A stretch of DNA of 64,000 nucleotides from Myxococcus flavus (GTDB taxonomy: Bacteria; Myxococcota; Myxococcia; Myxococcales; Myxococcaceae). The translations under genes were made by a program, and so were the position numbers. Location of the stretch: NCBI RefSeq assembly GCF_050038885.1, contig NZ_CP143624.1, positions 1,984,001 to 2,048,000 of the forward strand. Direction: 5' to 3'. The notes under the pieces are model-generated. The model did not search any database. It saw nothing but the letters and a program-made list of their open reading frames with translations, and was not told where the DNA came from. Positions within the stretch are counted from its first letter, which is position 1. The number at the start of each line of letters is the position of its first letter. This document shows, in pieces, positions 46,361-53,797 of the stretch.

Positions 46361-46900
46361 CTACCGGTGCCCGGAAGCCGTCGCGTGCTTCCGGGCCGCC
46401 ACGGGCGCGGCCACCGGCTCGGGCCGCGCGGTCGGCTGCACGTGGAGGAACTCCCGCCGCGTGCCCATGACCAGGTCGAAGAAGGGGTGCGTCACGCACC
46501 AGTTCGCGTTCTGGTCCCTGCCCATGTGGTGGTCGTAGTGCCACGGCAGGTGCTCACGCGCCCACTGCGGGTCCAGGTGCGCGCGCCGGTGCACGAAGTA
46601 GTAGTTCGCCGCGCAGGCCCACACCGTCCCCACGAAGAAGGGCGCCACCGGCAACAGCGGCGCGTGCGCCAGCGCGAGCACCGCCAGCCCCAGCAGCTCC
46701 TTCGTCTGCGCCGACCAGGTCCACAGCGAGCGCATGTACTGGTCATCCACCATGTCGTTGCGCCGCGACTTCTGGTGATGTTCATGCCAGTGGAAGCTCC
46801 AGAAGCTCTTCCGGTTCTTGCCCAGGCCGTGCAGCACGGACCTGTGGAGCACCCATTCGCCGAAATTGGAGTAAACCCAGCCCAGGGGGATGCCGATCAT
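46361..46900 (-). CDS. Fatty-acid hydroxylase/sterol-desaturase-like His-box membrane protein
   Basis: 179-residue membrane protein with the eight or more His residues of the di-iron fatty acid hydroxylase superfamily in three boxes: HRSVLHG (29-35 region), HWHEHHQKS, and HRRAHLD/WHYDHHMG. Hydrophobic segments occur at about 1-25 and 75-115 (LLGLAVLALAHAPLLPVAPF, FVGTVWACAANYYF). The enzyme would use O2 to hydroxylate or desaturate a lipid; substrate unknown. ATG 46900 is chosen. It is divergent from a TetR regulator, with a TGAC-N6-GTCA palindrome in the gap, so it is a probable target of that regulator. Confidence 0.78.
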   Translation of the reverse strand: MIGIPLGWVYSNFGEWVLHRSVLHGLGKNRKSFWSFHWHEHHQKSRRNDMVDDQYMRSLWTWSAQTKELLGLAVLALAHAPLLPVAPFFVGTVWACAANYYFVHRRAHLDPQWAREHLPWHYDHHMGRDQNANWCVTHPFFDLVMGTRREFLHVQPTARPEPVAAPVAARKHATASGHR

Positions 46901-46937
46901 GGTTGCCTCCGGCGGAGCGCCCGGCCGACGCTCCGCT

Positions 46938-46959
46938 ACCAATAATGACTATTTGGTCA
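46938..46959. promoter_or_regulatory. Palindromic candidate operator between hydroxylase and TetR genes
   Basis: Two nested inverted repeats lie in an unusually AT-rich patch: ACCAA-N10-TTGGT at 46938-46957 and TGAC-N6-GTCA at 46946-46959. They lie in the 97-bp divergent gap. TetR-type operators are usually palindromes of this size; assignment to this regulator is inference. Confidence 0.5.
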
Positions 46960-46997
46960 CTCTTTTTCTACCGCGCAATGGATGGGAGCGCACGTCA

Positions 46998-47726
46998 ATG
47001 GCGAGCCGGAGCGGCACGCGGGCGGACGACGCACGGGAGACGGACAAGCGGGCCAGCCGGCCGGGCAGCCGCCGCGAGGCCCACCGTCGCGAGCGGATGC
47101 AGGAGCTGGAGGACGCCGCGCTGAAGCTCTTCCTGGAGCGCGGGCTGGACGGCGTCACCATCGACGACATCACCCAGGCGGCGGGGGTGGCCAAGGGGAC
47201 GTTCTACCGGTACTTCGAGGACAAGGCGGCGCTGGTGGACGCGCTGCTGGAGCCGGTGCGCCGCGAGCTGCTGGCGGGCCTGGAGACCTGTGGCCACGCC
47301 CTGGCGGACGCGCGCAACGTGGAGGCCATGTTCGACGCGTATCGGGCCATGGCGGCGGTGATTGCCAGCGCGCTGCTCCAGTACCCGGGCGTGGTGCGCC
47401 TGTACCTGCAGGAGTGCCGGGGCCCCGCGGTGGGGGCGCGGACGAAGGTGGCGGAGCTGGCGCGGCTGGTGGCGCGACACGCGGTGGACATCACCGAGAA
47501 GGCGCACACCCACGGGCTGCTGCGGCCCATCCGTCCGGCGGTGAGTGGACTGGCGGTGGTGGGCGCGGTGGAGCGGCTGCTGCTGGCGGTGCTGAGCGAG
47601 GAGGACATCGGCAACCCGCTGGAGTTGCCGGACGCGCTCACCACGCTGGTGCTGGACGGGCTGCGGCTGCCTCCGGAGGCCCGCCGCGGGCGCCGGAAGC
47701 TGGACGGAGGCCCCAAGCGCCCCTAA
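46998..47726 (+). CDS. TetR/AcrR-family transcriptional regulator
   Basis: 242-residue repressor-type regulator. The HTH lies at about residues 35-80: MQELEDAALKLFLERGLDGV, TIDDITQAAGVAKGTFYRYF and EDKAALVDAL. The C-terminal 150 residues form the helical ligand/dimer domain. A basic Arg/Asp-rich lead of 30 residues precedes the HTH. ATG 46998 is chosen since it lies beyond the AT-rich patch; upstream in-frame starts would cross the candidate operator. Likely controls the divergent His-box membrane enzyme and itself. Confidence 0.88.
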   Translation: MASRSGTRADDARETDKRASRPGSRREAHRRERMQELEDAALKLFLERGLDGVTIDDITQAAGVAKGTFYRYFEDKAALVDALLEPVRRELLAGLETCGHALADARNVEAMFDAYRAMAAVIASALLQYPGVVRLYLQECRGPAVGARTKVAELARLVARHAVDITEKAHTHGLLRPIRPAVSGLAVVGAVERLLLAVLSEEDIGNPLELPDALTTLVLDGLRLPPEARRGRRKLDGGPKRP

Positions 47727-47736
47727 GGGTGGAGGG

Positions 47737-48474
47737 GTGGGACGCAAGCGGGCGGCACAGCGTGGCGGCGGGATGACGGTGCCCGGTTGGGCGTGGTGGC
47801 TTCCGTGCGCGCTGGCGCCCGTGGTGCTGCTCAACGTCGCGGTGGCGTGGTTCGGCGGCAGCTTCGTGTCGCCCCTGTCCTTCTCGTTCCTGAAGGCCAA
47901 GGCGGGAGCCCTCCAGGCATACCTGGAGCACCGGCCGTCGTGCCTGCTGGAGGGCCACGCGCCGCTGGAGCCGCTCATCGACGCGGCCGAGCGCCGGCAC
48001 CGGATTCCGCCGGGCTTGCTGCGCGCGCTGGTGCAGGTGGAGTCGGAGACGCGGGTGCACCGCATCTCCCCCGCTGGAGCCATGGGGCCCGGCCAGCTCA
48101 TGCCGAGCACCGCGGCCATGCTGGGCGTCAAGGACCCGTTCGACCCGGAGCCCGCGATTGATGGCAGCGCGCGCTACCTGGCCGAGCAGCTCCGGCGCTT
48201 CAAGGACGTGCGGCTCGCGCTGGCCGCGTACAACGCGGGGCCCGGGTCCGTGAATGGCCGGGTGCCGCGCAACGGCGAGACGGAGTACTACGTGCCCAAG
48301 GTGCTCGCGGCCTGGGAGCTGACGCGGCCTCCGCCGCCGCCTCGCCGCGCACCGGCGGCGGCACGGCCCACGGCCCGGTCGAAGCAGGCGGCTCCGGCGC
48401 GCGCGAAGGCGCCTGCCTCCGTGGCGAAGGAGGCCAAGAAGCCCTCGCCCCCTGTCGCGAAGGGCCAGGGCTGA
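47737..48474 (+). CDS. Lytic transglycosylase of the SLT family
   Basis: 245-residue (233 if the ATG at 47773 is used) murein lytic transglycosylase. An N-terminal membrane anchor (WWLPCALAPVVLLNVAVAWF) is followed by a goose-type lysozyme-like SLT domain at about residues 85-200. GLLRALVQVESETRVHRISP contains the catalytic Glu, then AMGPGQLMPSTAAMLG and ALAAYNAGPGSVNG follow. The C-terminal 45 residues are a Pro/Ala/Lys tail. It cuts peptidoglycan in the periplasm. It follows TetR by 10 bp. Its downstream side is 154 bp from an IS element. Confidence 0.87.
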   Translation: MGRKRAAQRGGGMTVPGWAWWLPCALAPVVLLNVAVAWFGGSFVSPLSFSFLKAKAGALQAYLEHRPSCLLEGHAPLEPLIDAAERRHRIPPGLLRALVQVESETRVHRISPAGAMGPGQLMPSTAAMLGVKDPFDPEPAIDGSARYLAEQLRRFKDVRLALAAYNAGPGSVNGRVPRNGETEYYVPKVLAAWELTRPPPPPRRAPAAARPTARSKQAAPARAKAPASVAKEAKKPSPPVAKGQG

Positions 48475-48627
48475 GTGCCTCGGCGGCAGATGCGCTGTGC
48501 CATCAGGGATGAGCGCAGCGAGGGCGCCCCAAGGACACGTCCTCCGAAGCGGTGGCATGTCGTTGTCGCTTCTCAAGCGTCAGGTGTATTGCCGCGCCAG
48601 CTTCGCCCCGTCGCATGCTGCTCACCT

Positions 48628-50152
48628 TCTGACTCGACTTTCGCCCTTTTGGGCTGTGTGGCCCAAGCAAGGGGGCGAGGGTAGGACGGGCTGAGGGTAG
48701 GAGAAGAGCGGCCATCGAGGCCAGCTGAGTGAGGTGTCCGGCAAGACACGCCTCCTCCAGCACCTTCGAGGTCTCCCGATGGCCGCCTCCCAGTTGTATG
48801 CACTGTTGCAAGTCTTGCAGCTGGTTCGGCCGGCATTTACTGAGCCCTCGTTCCTGCGCTTCCTGGTCCTGTTCGCCGGCTGGGTGAGCTGTGGCGGCAC
48901 GCACGCGGTCACCGGGGCGCTGGTGGCCTCGGGCGTCGCGGGCGTGCAGCACCATGCGGCCTTCCATCGCTTCTTCTCGCGGGCTCGCTGGAGTGCGGAC
49001 GAGGTAGGCCGACTGCTACTTCTGAAGCTGGCGGCCCTGGGGCCCGTGCGGCTGGTCCTCGACGACACCCTGTGCAGCCACAAAGGGCCGAAGGTTTTCG
49101 GCCTGGGCAGCCACCTGGATGCGGTGCGCTCCAGCCGGGCCGTGCATGTCTTCTGCTTCGGCCACGTCTGGGTGACGCTCGCGGTGCTGGTGCACGTCCC
49201 CTTTGCTTCGCGCCCCTGGGCGCTGCCCGTCCTCTTCCGGCTCTACCGCACCCAGGCCGAGTGCCAGAAGAAGGGCCTGCGGCACCGGAAGAAGACGCAG
49301 TTGGGCCGAGAGCTGGTGGAGCGTGTCCTCGCCTGGCTGCCCACCGGTTGCCTGGAACTCGCCGCTGACGAGGCCTACTCATGCAGCACCGTGCTCGAGG
49401 GCTTGCCGCAACGACTCATCTTCGTCGGCGCCATGCGCCCAGACGCCGTGCTGACTCGCCCGCGCACGCAGCGCTGCCGCTCGCCGAAGACGGGCCGGTG
49501 GCTGACGCGAGACGTGCCGGTGCCCAAGCCCGAGGCCCTCGCACGAGATGGCGCGCTGCCTTGGCAGCGGATGACGGCCTTTCTCTACGGCCAGTCGCGA
49601 CAGGTGGACTGCAAGGAATTGGTGGCTCGGTGGAAGAGCGCGGCCGGAGCGCGGATGCTCAAAATCGTCATCGTACGGATGACGGGCGGCAGCCGGCCCC
49701 TGCGAGTCTTTTTCTGCACCGACGCCTCCCTCACCGCCCTCCAGGTGGTGGAAAGGTATGCTTTCAGGTGGAGCATTGAAGTGCTCTTCCGGGACTTGAA
49801 GCAGCTGCTCGGCTTCGCCGACTCGCGAGCCCGCCGCCGCCTGGCCGTGCTGCGCACCGCGCCCTTCGCAGGCTTGAGCTACACCCTGCTCGTCCTCTGG
49901 TACATGGAACTGGCCACCAGTTGGCAGCAGCTGAAGCTACCTCTGCGGCCCTGGTACACCACCAAGACCACTGTCAGCTTCGAGGATGTCTTGCGCCTGG
50001 CTCAATCCACCCTGGCCCGTACCCGCTGGCACTCGCCGCGTCGACTTCGCGCCAACTTACGCGCTGCCTCCCGTGCCACGCCCTCCCAAGGGCGCGCGGC
50101 GTAGACCTCCGCGCGCGCTCCCTCGCCCCAAAAGGGCGAAAGTCGAGTCTGA
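48628..50152 (+). mobile_element. IS701-type insertion sequence, 1525 bp, with 26-bp ends and 4-bp target duplication
   Basis: The terminal inverted repeats lie at 48628-48653 and 50127-50152 and share the core GACTCGACTTTCGCCCTTTT plus GGG. The outer three bases are TCT and TCA, giving one mismatch in 26. The target duplication is ACCT on both sides (48624-48627; 50153-50156). One transposase gene fills the element. The 4-bp duplication and single DDE transposase fit the IS701 family, although I cannot search for the exact named element. It sits 155 bp upstream of the DUF2169 gene. Confidence 0.88.
48734..50104 (+). CDS. IS701-family-type DDE transposase
   Basis: 456-residue transposase. 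The likely catalytic residues are Asp110 (LVLDDTLC), Asp212 (LAADEAYSC) and Glu349 (RWSIEVLFRDLKQL). It starts with a GTG at 48734 or with an ATG at 48779 (MAASQLYALL); the longer form is used. The protein is full length with no stop or frameshift. The basic C-terminus (WHSPRRLRANLRAA) is common in transposases. Its DNA is less GC-biased than neighbours. Confidence 0.87.
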   Translation: MSGKTRLLQHLRGLPMAASQLYALLQVLQLVRPAFTEPSFLRFLVLFAGWVSCGGTHAVTGALVASGVAGVQHHAAFHRFFSRARWSADEVGRLLLLKLAALGPVRLVLDDTLCSHKGPKVFGLGSHLDAVRSSRAVHVFCFGHVWVTLAVLVHVPFASRPWALPVLFRLYRTQAECQKKGLRHRKKTQLGRELVERVLAWLPTGCLELAADEAYSCSTVLEGLPQRLIFVGAMRPDAVLTRPRTQRCRSPKTGRWLTRDVPVPKPEALARDGALPWQRMTAFLYGQSRQVDCKELVARWKSAAGARMLKIVIVRMTGGSRPLRVFFCTDASLTALQVVERYAFRWSIEVLFRDLKQLLGFADSRARRRLAVLRTAPFAGLSYTLLVLWYMELATSWQQLKLPLRPWYTTKTTVSFEDVLRLAQSTLARTRWHSPRRLRANLRAASRATPSQGRAA

Positions 50153-50306
50153 ACCTTCGGTCCACACGAAGCGCGGGAGAGCCACGGAAGCGGGTCACGC
50201 CCAACGCGGTGGCGTAGCAGTGAGCGTGCCGACCGTGTACGACAGTCAACCATGCTGGCATCCCGAGCGACCGTCGTAACGGCATGGTATTGGATTGGCG
50301 AGTACG

Positions 50307-51362
50307 ATGCATGGGGGGCACCTCGTGGGACAGTTCGCAGTAGACAACCCAACGCCGCTGCCATTCGAGGCGCTAGCCCTCACCGATGAAGAGACTCGTC
50401 CTGCCCTGATACTGATCGCGAAGGCCACCTACACCATTGGCGAGAATGGGCTGCATTTCGCCGATGAACAGGTCCCCGTGAATGCCGCGGGTGAGTTCTG
50501 GGGCGCCCCCGGGGAGTCCAGCTACCGGTACGAGCCCGAGGTGGCCCTCACCAAGGTTGCCACGGACGTGGTGCTGCTGGGCCACGCATACGCCCCCGCC
50601 CGGGGAACAACGGAAACCCTGGTGACGCTTCAGGTGGGCCCCTTGAAGAAGGCCGTGAGGGTGGTGGGAGAGCGCACGTGGTTTCGCAGCCTGGGACGCG
50701 TGTCCATGACGAAACCTCACCCCTTCGAGCGCATATCCCTCACCTGGGAACGTGCCTTCGGCGGCTGGGATAGGAGCCACGAGGACTCGAAGAAGCACAC
50801 CTTCGAGCCGCGCAACCCGGTGGGCGTGGGCTTCCGCGCGAGCCCACGTCATTTCGAGGAGGGCCTGCGACTGCCCAACCTTGAGTCTCCCGAGCATCCA
50901 CTTCGCGAGTTCGGCCAGTCTGTCCCTCCTGCGGGCTTCGGTTTCACCTCGCCTCACTGGAACCCGCGTGCGGCCCTGGGCGGCACATTTGACGAAGCCT
51001 GGGCGAAGACGCGAAAGCCGCGGTGGCCCAGGGACTTCGACAGGCGATTCTTCAATGCGGCGCCTTCAGGCCAGGTGGCTTCGGGCTACCTGCGAGGCGA
51101 CGAGCCTGTCGTCATTGCCAATGCCTCGCCGCAAGGCCGTCTCGCGTTCCACCTCCCGGGCATCCCGCCACCGCAGGTGACAGCGGTGGTGGCCGGTGGA
51201 GCGGACGTTCAGCCCGAGATGCGCCTGGACACCGTCATTCTCGACACGGATGCTCACCAGGTGCAGTTCCTATGGCGGACATGCCTCCCCCTGCACAACG
51301 GGCCTCATGACGTGCGTGCCCTCGCGGTGCGCGCAGAGGGCTTCGCAGCTGCGAACCCTTGA
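50307..51362 (+). CDS. DUF2169 protein of the effector-delivery cassette
   Basis: 351-residue DUF2169 protein. Members stand next to type VI secretion PAAR-like (DUF4150) and effector genes and are thought to help load or assemble the tip. The family start (LVGQFAVDNPTPLPFEALAL, then ALILIAKATYTI) and the WERAFGGWD and NPVGVGFRA motifs are clear, with RRFFNAAPSGQV near the end. ATG 50307 was chosen as the first codon of the family pattern (in-frame ATG at 50295 is possible). It leads the module. Next come the IS-split DUF4150 gene, DUF6484 and TIGR02270. Confidence 0.88.
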   Translation: MHGGHLVGQFAVDNPTPLPFEALALTDEETRPALILIAKATYTIGENGLHFADEQVPVNAAGEFWGAPGESSYRYEPEVALTKVATDVVLLGHAYAPARGTTETLVTLQVGPLKKAVRVVGERTWFRSLGRVSMTKPHPFERISLTWERAFGGWDRSHEDSKKHTFEPRNPVGVGFRASPRHFEEGLRLPNLESPEHPLREFGQSVPPAGFGFTSPHWNPRAALGGTFDEAWAKTRKPRWPRDFDRRFFNAAPSGQVASGYLRGDEPVVIANASPQGRLAFHLPGIPPPQVTAVVAGGADVQPEMRLDTVILDTDAHQVQFLWRTCLPLHNGPHDVRALAVRAEGFAAANP

Positions 51363-51551
51363 GGCACGCTCCCTCTGGCTCAACCTCACCAGGAGGCAAC
51401 AGTGGCGAATACTGTCGGCGTCAACAAGATGTCCGTGGTGACGAAGGACTCCAACGGCACCACTGTTGCCTTCCCAGACGTGTGCAAGACACCCTGGTGT
51501 AGCCCCCTGAAGAGTCGGACAGGCTCGTTCGGCTAATAAGCGAGTCTGAGC

Positions 51552-51947
51552 ATGGAGAAGAAGAGCCAAGAGGGAGCCCCTGAGGGGGCGGAGAAGGGCA
51601 AGCGCCGTCGGCGGTATTCGGCGGCGGAGAAGCTGCGCCTGGTGACTGAGTGCGAGGCGCCGGGCAGTAGCGTGTCCCTGGTGGCGCGGAAGTACGGCAT
51701 CAGCCCCAGCCAGCTTTTCCGCTGGAGGCACCTGAAGGAGGCGGGCGGCGTGTCCGGCCTGCGGGCCGGGGAGGCCGTGGTGCCCGAGTCCGAGGTGCAG
51801 GCGCTCAAGGCCCAGGTGCGAGAGCTCCAGCGGCTCTTGGGCAAGAAGACACAGGAGGCGGAAGTCCTCCGGGACGCGGTGGAGTTGGCCCGCGAAAAAA
51901 AACTATTGTCGCCCGCGGCCTTGTCGAAGCTGGGAGGCATCCTGTGA
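51552..51947 (+). CDS. IS3-type OrfA (DNA-binding transposase part)
   Basis: 131-residue OrfA. A basic N-terminus (KGKRRRRYSAAEKLRLVTEC) leads to an HTH (GSSVSLVARKYGISPSQLFR) that binds the ends, and a leucine-rich coiled coil (EVQALKAQVRELQRLLGKKT) for multimerisation. Close to its end lies the A8 site where a -1 frameshift makes the fused transposase. Confidence 0.9.
   Translation: MEKKSQEGAPEGAEKGKRRRRYSAAEKLRLVTECEAPGSSVSLVARKYGISPSQLFRWRHLKEAGGVSGLRAGEAVVPESEVQALKAQVRELQRLLGKKTQEAEVLRDAVELAREKKLLSPAALSKLGGIL
51895..51902 (+). other. A8 slippery site for programmed -1 frameshifting
   Basis: Eight adenines follow CGCG in orfA frame GAA-AAA-AAA-CTA. A -1 slip leads into frame 2, reading on as TIVARGLVEAGRHPV and into the orfB sequence with no stop. 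The standard IS3 architecture uses this to make an OrfAB transposase. Confidence 0.85.
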
Positions 51948-52768
51948 GCGCGGTGGCCCGGACCCTCGGCGTGTCCCGCTCCACCCTGCATCGTCCCTTG
52001 GGGGCTCGGGAGCCCCGCCGCCCAGACGCTCATGCCGACGCCGAGGCGCTGGAGGGACTCAAGGCCGTCGCCCAGGAGCGCGCCACGTACGGCTACCGCA
52101 GGGCGTGCGCCGTCCTCAACCGACAGCGCCGGGCAGCGGGGAAATCGCCCGTCAACCACAAGCGGGCGTACCGGCTCATGCGCGACGCCCAACTCCTCCT
52201 CCAGCGACACACAGGGAAGCCTACTCGTACCCACGAGGGCACCATCATCACGCTGAAGTCCAATCTGCGCTGGTGCAGCGACGGCTTCGAAATCCGCTGC
52301 TGGAACGGCGAGCGCGTCCAGGTGGCCTTCAGCCTCGACTGCTGCGACCGGGAGCTCATCGCGTACCGTGCCTCCGTCGAGCACCCCACCGGCCTCACCA
52401 TTCAGGATTTGATGGCCGAGACGGTGGAGGCCCGCTTCGGCCCGGGCACCTCGAGGGCGCCCCACCCGGTGGAGTGGCTGTCGGACAACGGGCCCGTCTA
52501 CACGGCCAAGGACACGCGCGATTTCGGCCGGAATCTGGGCCTGGTGGTATGCACCACGCCCGCCTACTCCCCGGAGAGCAACGGCATGGCCGAGGCTTTC
52601 GTGAAGACGTTCAAGCGCGACTACGTGTACGTCAACGACTTGCCCTCCGCTTCCCACGTCCTCACCCGGTTGCCCGTCTGGTTCGACGACTACAACCGCT
52701 GCCACCCTCATCGCGGATTGAAGATGATGTCACCCCGCGAGTTCCGTAGTGCTAACTCTCAACCCTGA
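51944..52768 (+). CDS. IS3-type OrfB (catalytic transposase part)
   Basis: 274-residue integrase-type catalytic part. The DDE triad is visible: Asp in FSLDCCDREL, Asp in WLSDNGPVYTA and Glu in ESNGMAEAFVKTFKRDY. The N-terminal part (ATYGYRRACAVLNRQRR) is the HTH_21 segment common in IS3. A GTG at 51944 overlaps the orfA stop (GTGA), but the active protein is the -1 frameshift fusion with OrfA. No stop or deletion was seen, so the element looks intact. Confidence 0.9.
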   Translation: MSAVARTLGVSRSTLHRPLGAREPRRPDAHADAEALEGLKAVAQERATYGYRRACAVLNRQRRAAGKSPVNHKRAYRLMRDAQLLLQRHTGKPTRTHEGTIITLKSNLRWCSDGFEIRCWNGERVQVAFSLDCCDRELIAYRASVEHPTGLTIQDLMAETVEARFGPGTSRAPHPVEWLSDNGPVYTAKDTRDFGRNLGLVVCTTPAYSPESNGMAEAFVKTFKRDYVYVNDLPSASHVLTRLPVWFDDYNRCHPHRGLKMMSPREFRSANSQP

Positions 52769-53169
52769 GCTGTCCGATTTGACGGGGGCAACTACACACC
52801 CAGCCCTGCGGGGCCCGTGCCCATTCCCTACCCCAACATCGCGAAGTCCTCGGACACGGCCCAGGGCACCACCTCGGTGAAGGTGGAGGGCAATCCCGTC
52901 TGCGTGAAGGACTCCAACTTCTCAACCAGCACGGGAGACGAGGCTGGCACGGCGGGCGGAGGCGTGGCCTCGAGCAAGACGAAGGGCAAGGCCGAGTTCG
53001 TCAACTTCTCCTTTGACGTGAAATTCGAAGGGAAGAACGTGGCACGAGCCTTCGACCTGATGCTCCACAACGACAAGAACACCCCGCCCTTTCCCTTGAT
53101 GCAGCCGCCCGTGGTGGCCATGGGCAAGGACGCGGGGCCCGTGAAGTGCCTCGTCTGCGACAAGGAACT

Positions 53170-53793
53170 GTGAAGCCCATGAAGCCCACCTTGCAGACAC
53201 ACGACGAGGAAGCTCCCACCACGCCGGAGTCCTGGCTGGCGCCTCGACAGGGATGGATGGCGGGCCGTGACGAGGACGGCAGGCTGCTGGTGGACTTCCC
53301 GGGCAACCCTGGCGGCCCCGCGGCCGCGACACTGGCCATGCCCATGGACACGCAGGCGGCGAAGGCGGCGGTGGCCCGCCGACAGGCGGTGATGCTGGTT
53401 TTCGAGCGTGCGGACCCGCGCCGTCCTCACGTCCTTTCCCTGGTGTACACGCCAAGTGAGACGCCGCTGCTGGACTCGGTGCTGGAGGCCACGGCGGCCC
53501 AGCCTCCGGAGGACGTGCGGGTGGATGGCAAGCCCCGAGCGCTCGACGTGAAGGGAAGCGAGACGGTGTCTTTCTCCTGCGGGGCGGCGCGCGTCAGCCT
53601 CCAGCCCCAGGAACTGCTGCTGGCGTGCTGGGACGTGCGGGTGAAGCTGACGCGCCAGGAGCTTCTCCTCCAGTGCGGGGAAGCCAGCTTCCTCCTCCAA
53701 CGAAACGGACGGGCGGTGACTCGGGGCGTGCGCATCGAGTCCCACGCGGAGGACACCCAGCGCATTACCGGCGGCGTGGTGGAGGTGAATTGA
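53170..53793 (+). CDS. DUF6484-type effector-cassette protein
   Basis: 207-residue protein with a DUF6484-like pattern. APRQGWMAGRDEDGRLLVDFPGNP-GGPAAA is an N-terminal strand pair with the 'DxGRxLVDFPGN' signature. A strand-rich C-terminus (ARVSLQPQELLLACWDVRVK, ending ESHAEDTQRITGGVVEVN) follows. GTG 53170 overlaps the stop of the split DUF4150 gene (GTGA); ATG 53179 is an alternative. The family sits next to DUF2169/DUF4150 proteins in injection-type cassettes, function unknown. It is intact, but loss of the upstream reading could reduce its translation. Confidence 0.78.
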   Translation: MKPMKPTLQTHDEEAPTTPESWLAPRQGWMAGRDEDGRLLVDFPGNPGGPAAATLAMPMDTQAAKAAVARRQAVMLVFERADPRRPHVLSLVYTPSETPLLDSVLEATAAQPPEDVRVDGKPRALDVKGSETVSFSCGAARVSLQPQELLLACWDVRVKLTRQELLLQCGEASFLLQRNGRAVTRGVRIESHAEDTQRITGGVVEVN

Positions 53794-53797
53794 CGTC

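Larger units (their letters stand above)
51495..52796 (+). mobile_element. IS3/IS2-type insertion sequence, 1302 bp, with CACCC target duplication
   Basis: The imperfect ends, TGGTGTAGCCCCCTGAAGAG at 51495 and the inverted TGTAGTTGCCCCCGTCAAAT at 52796, both start with TG. Both carry a GCCCCC run and a further TCGGACAG. The 5-bp duplication CACCC is at 51490-51494 and 52797-52801. Two overlapping frames (orfA and orfB) with an A8 slippage site match the IS3 family, IS2-like subgroup. Confidence 0.92.
51402..53173 (+). pseudogene. DUF4150 PAAR-like tip protein gene, split by an IS3-type element
   Basis: The left part starts with GTG 51402 (AGGAGG upstream) and reads ANTVGVNKMSVVTKDSNGTT, then AFPDVCKTP. 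The IS3-type element inserts after codon 31 (51494) and the frame then reads 14 more codons to a TAA at 51534. After the element, at 52802, the sequence resumes in frame with SPAGPVPIPYPNIAKSS and runs to 53173. Joined, the two parts give a 154-residue DUF4150 protein, the usual length. The family signature PDVCKTP-SPAGPVPIPYPN is cut in the middle. The tip protein is therefore probably not made. Confidence 0.9.

Noticed and set aside
48497..48694. Small + strand ORF at the left IS border
   Set aside because: It runs across the IS end and has no motif; the in-frame continuation after removing the IS is noted only as a weak finding.
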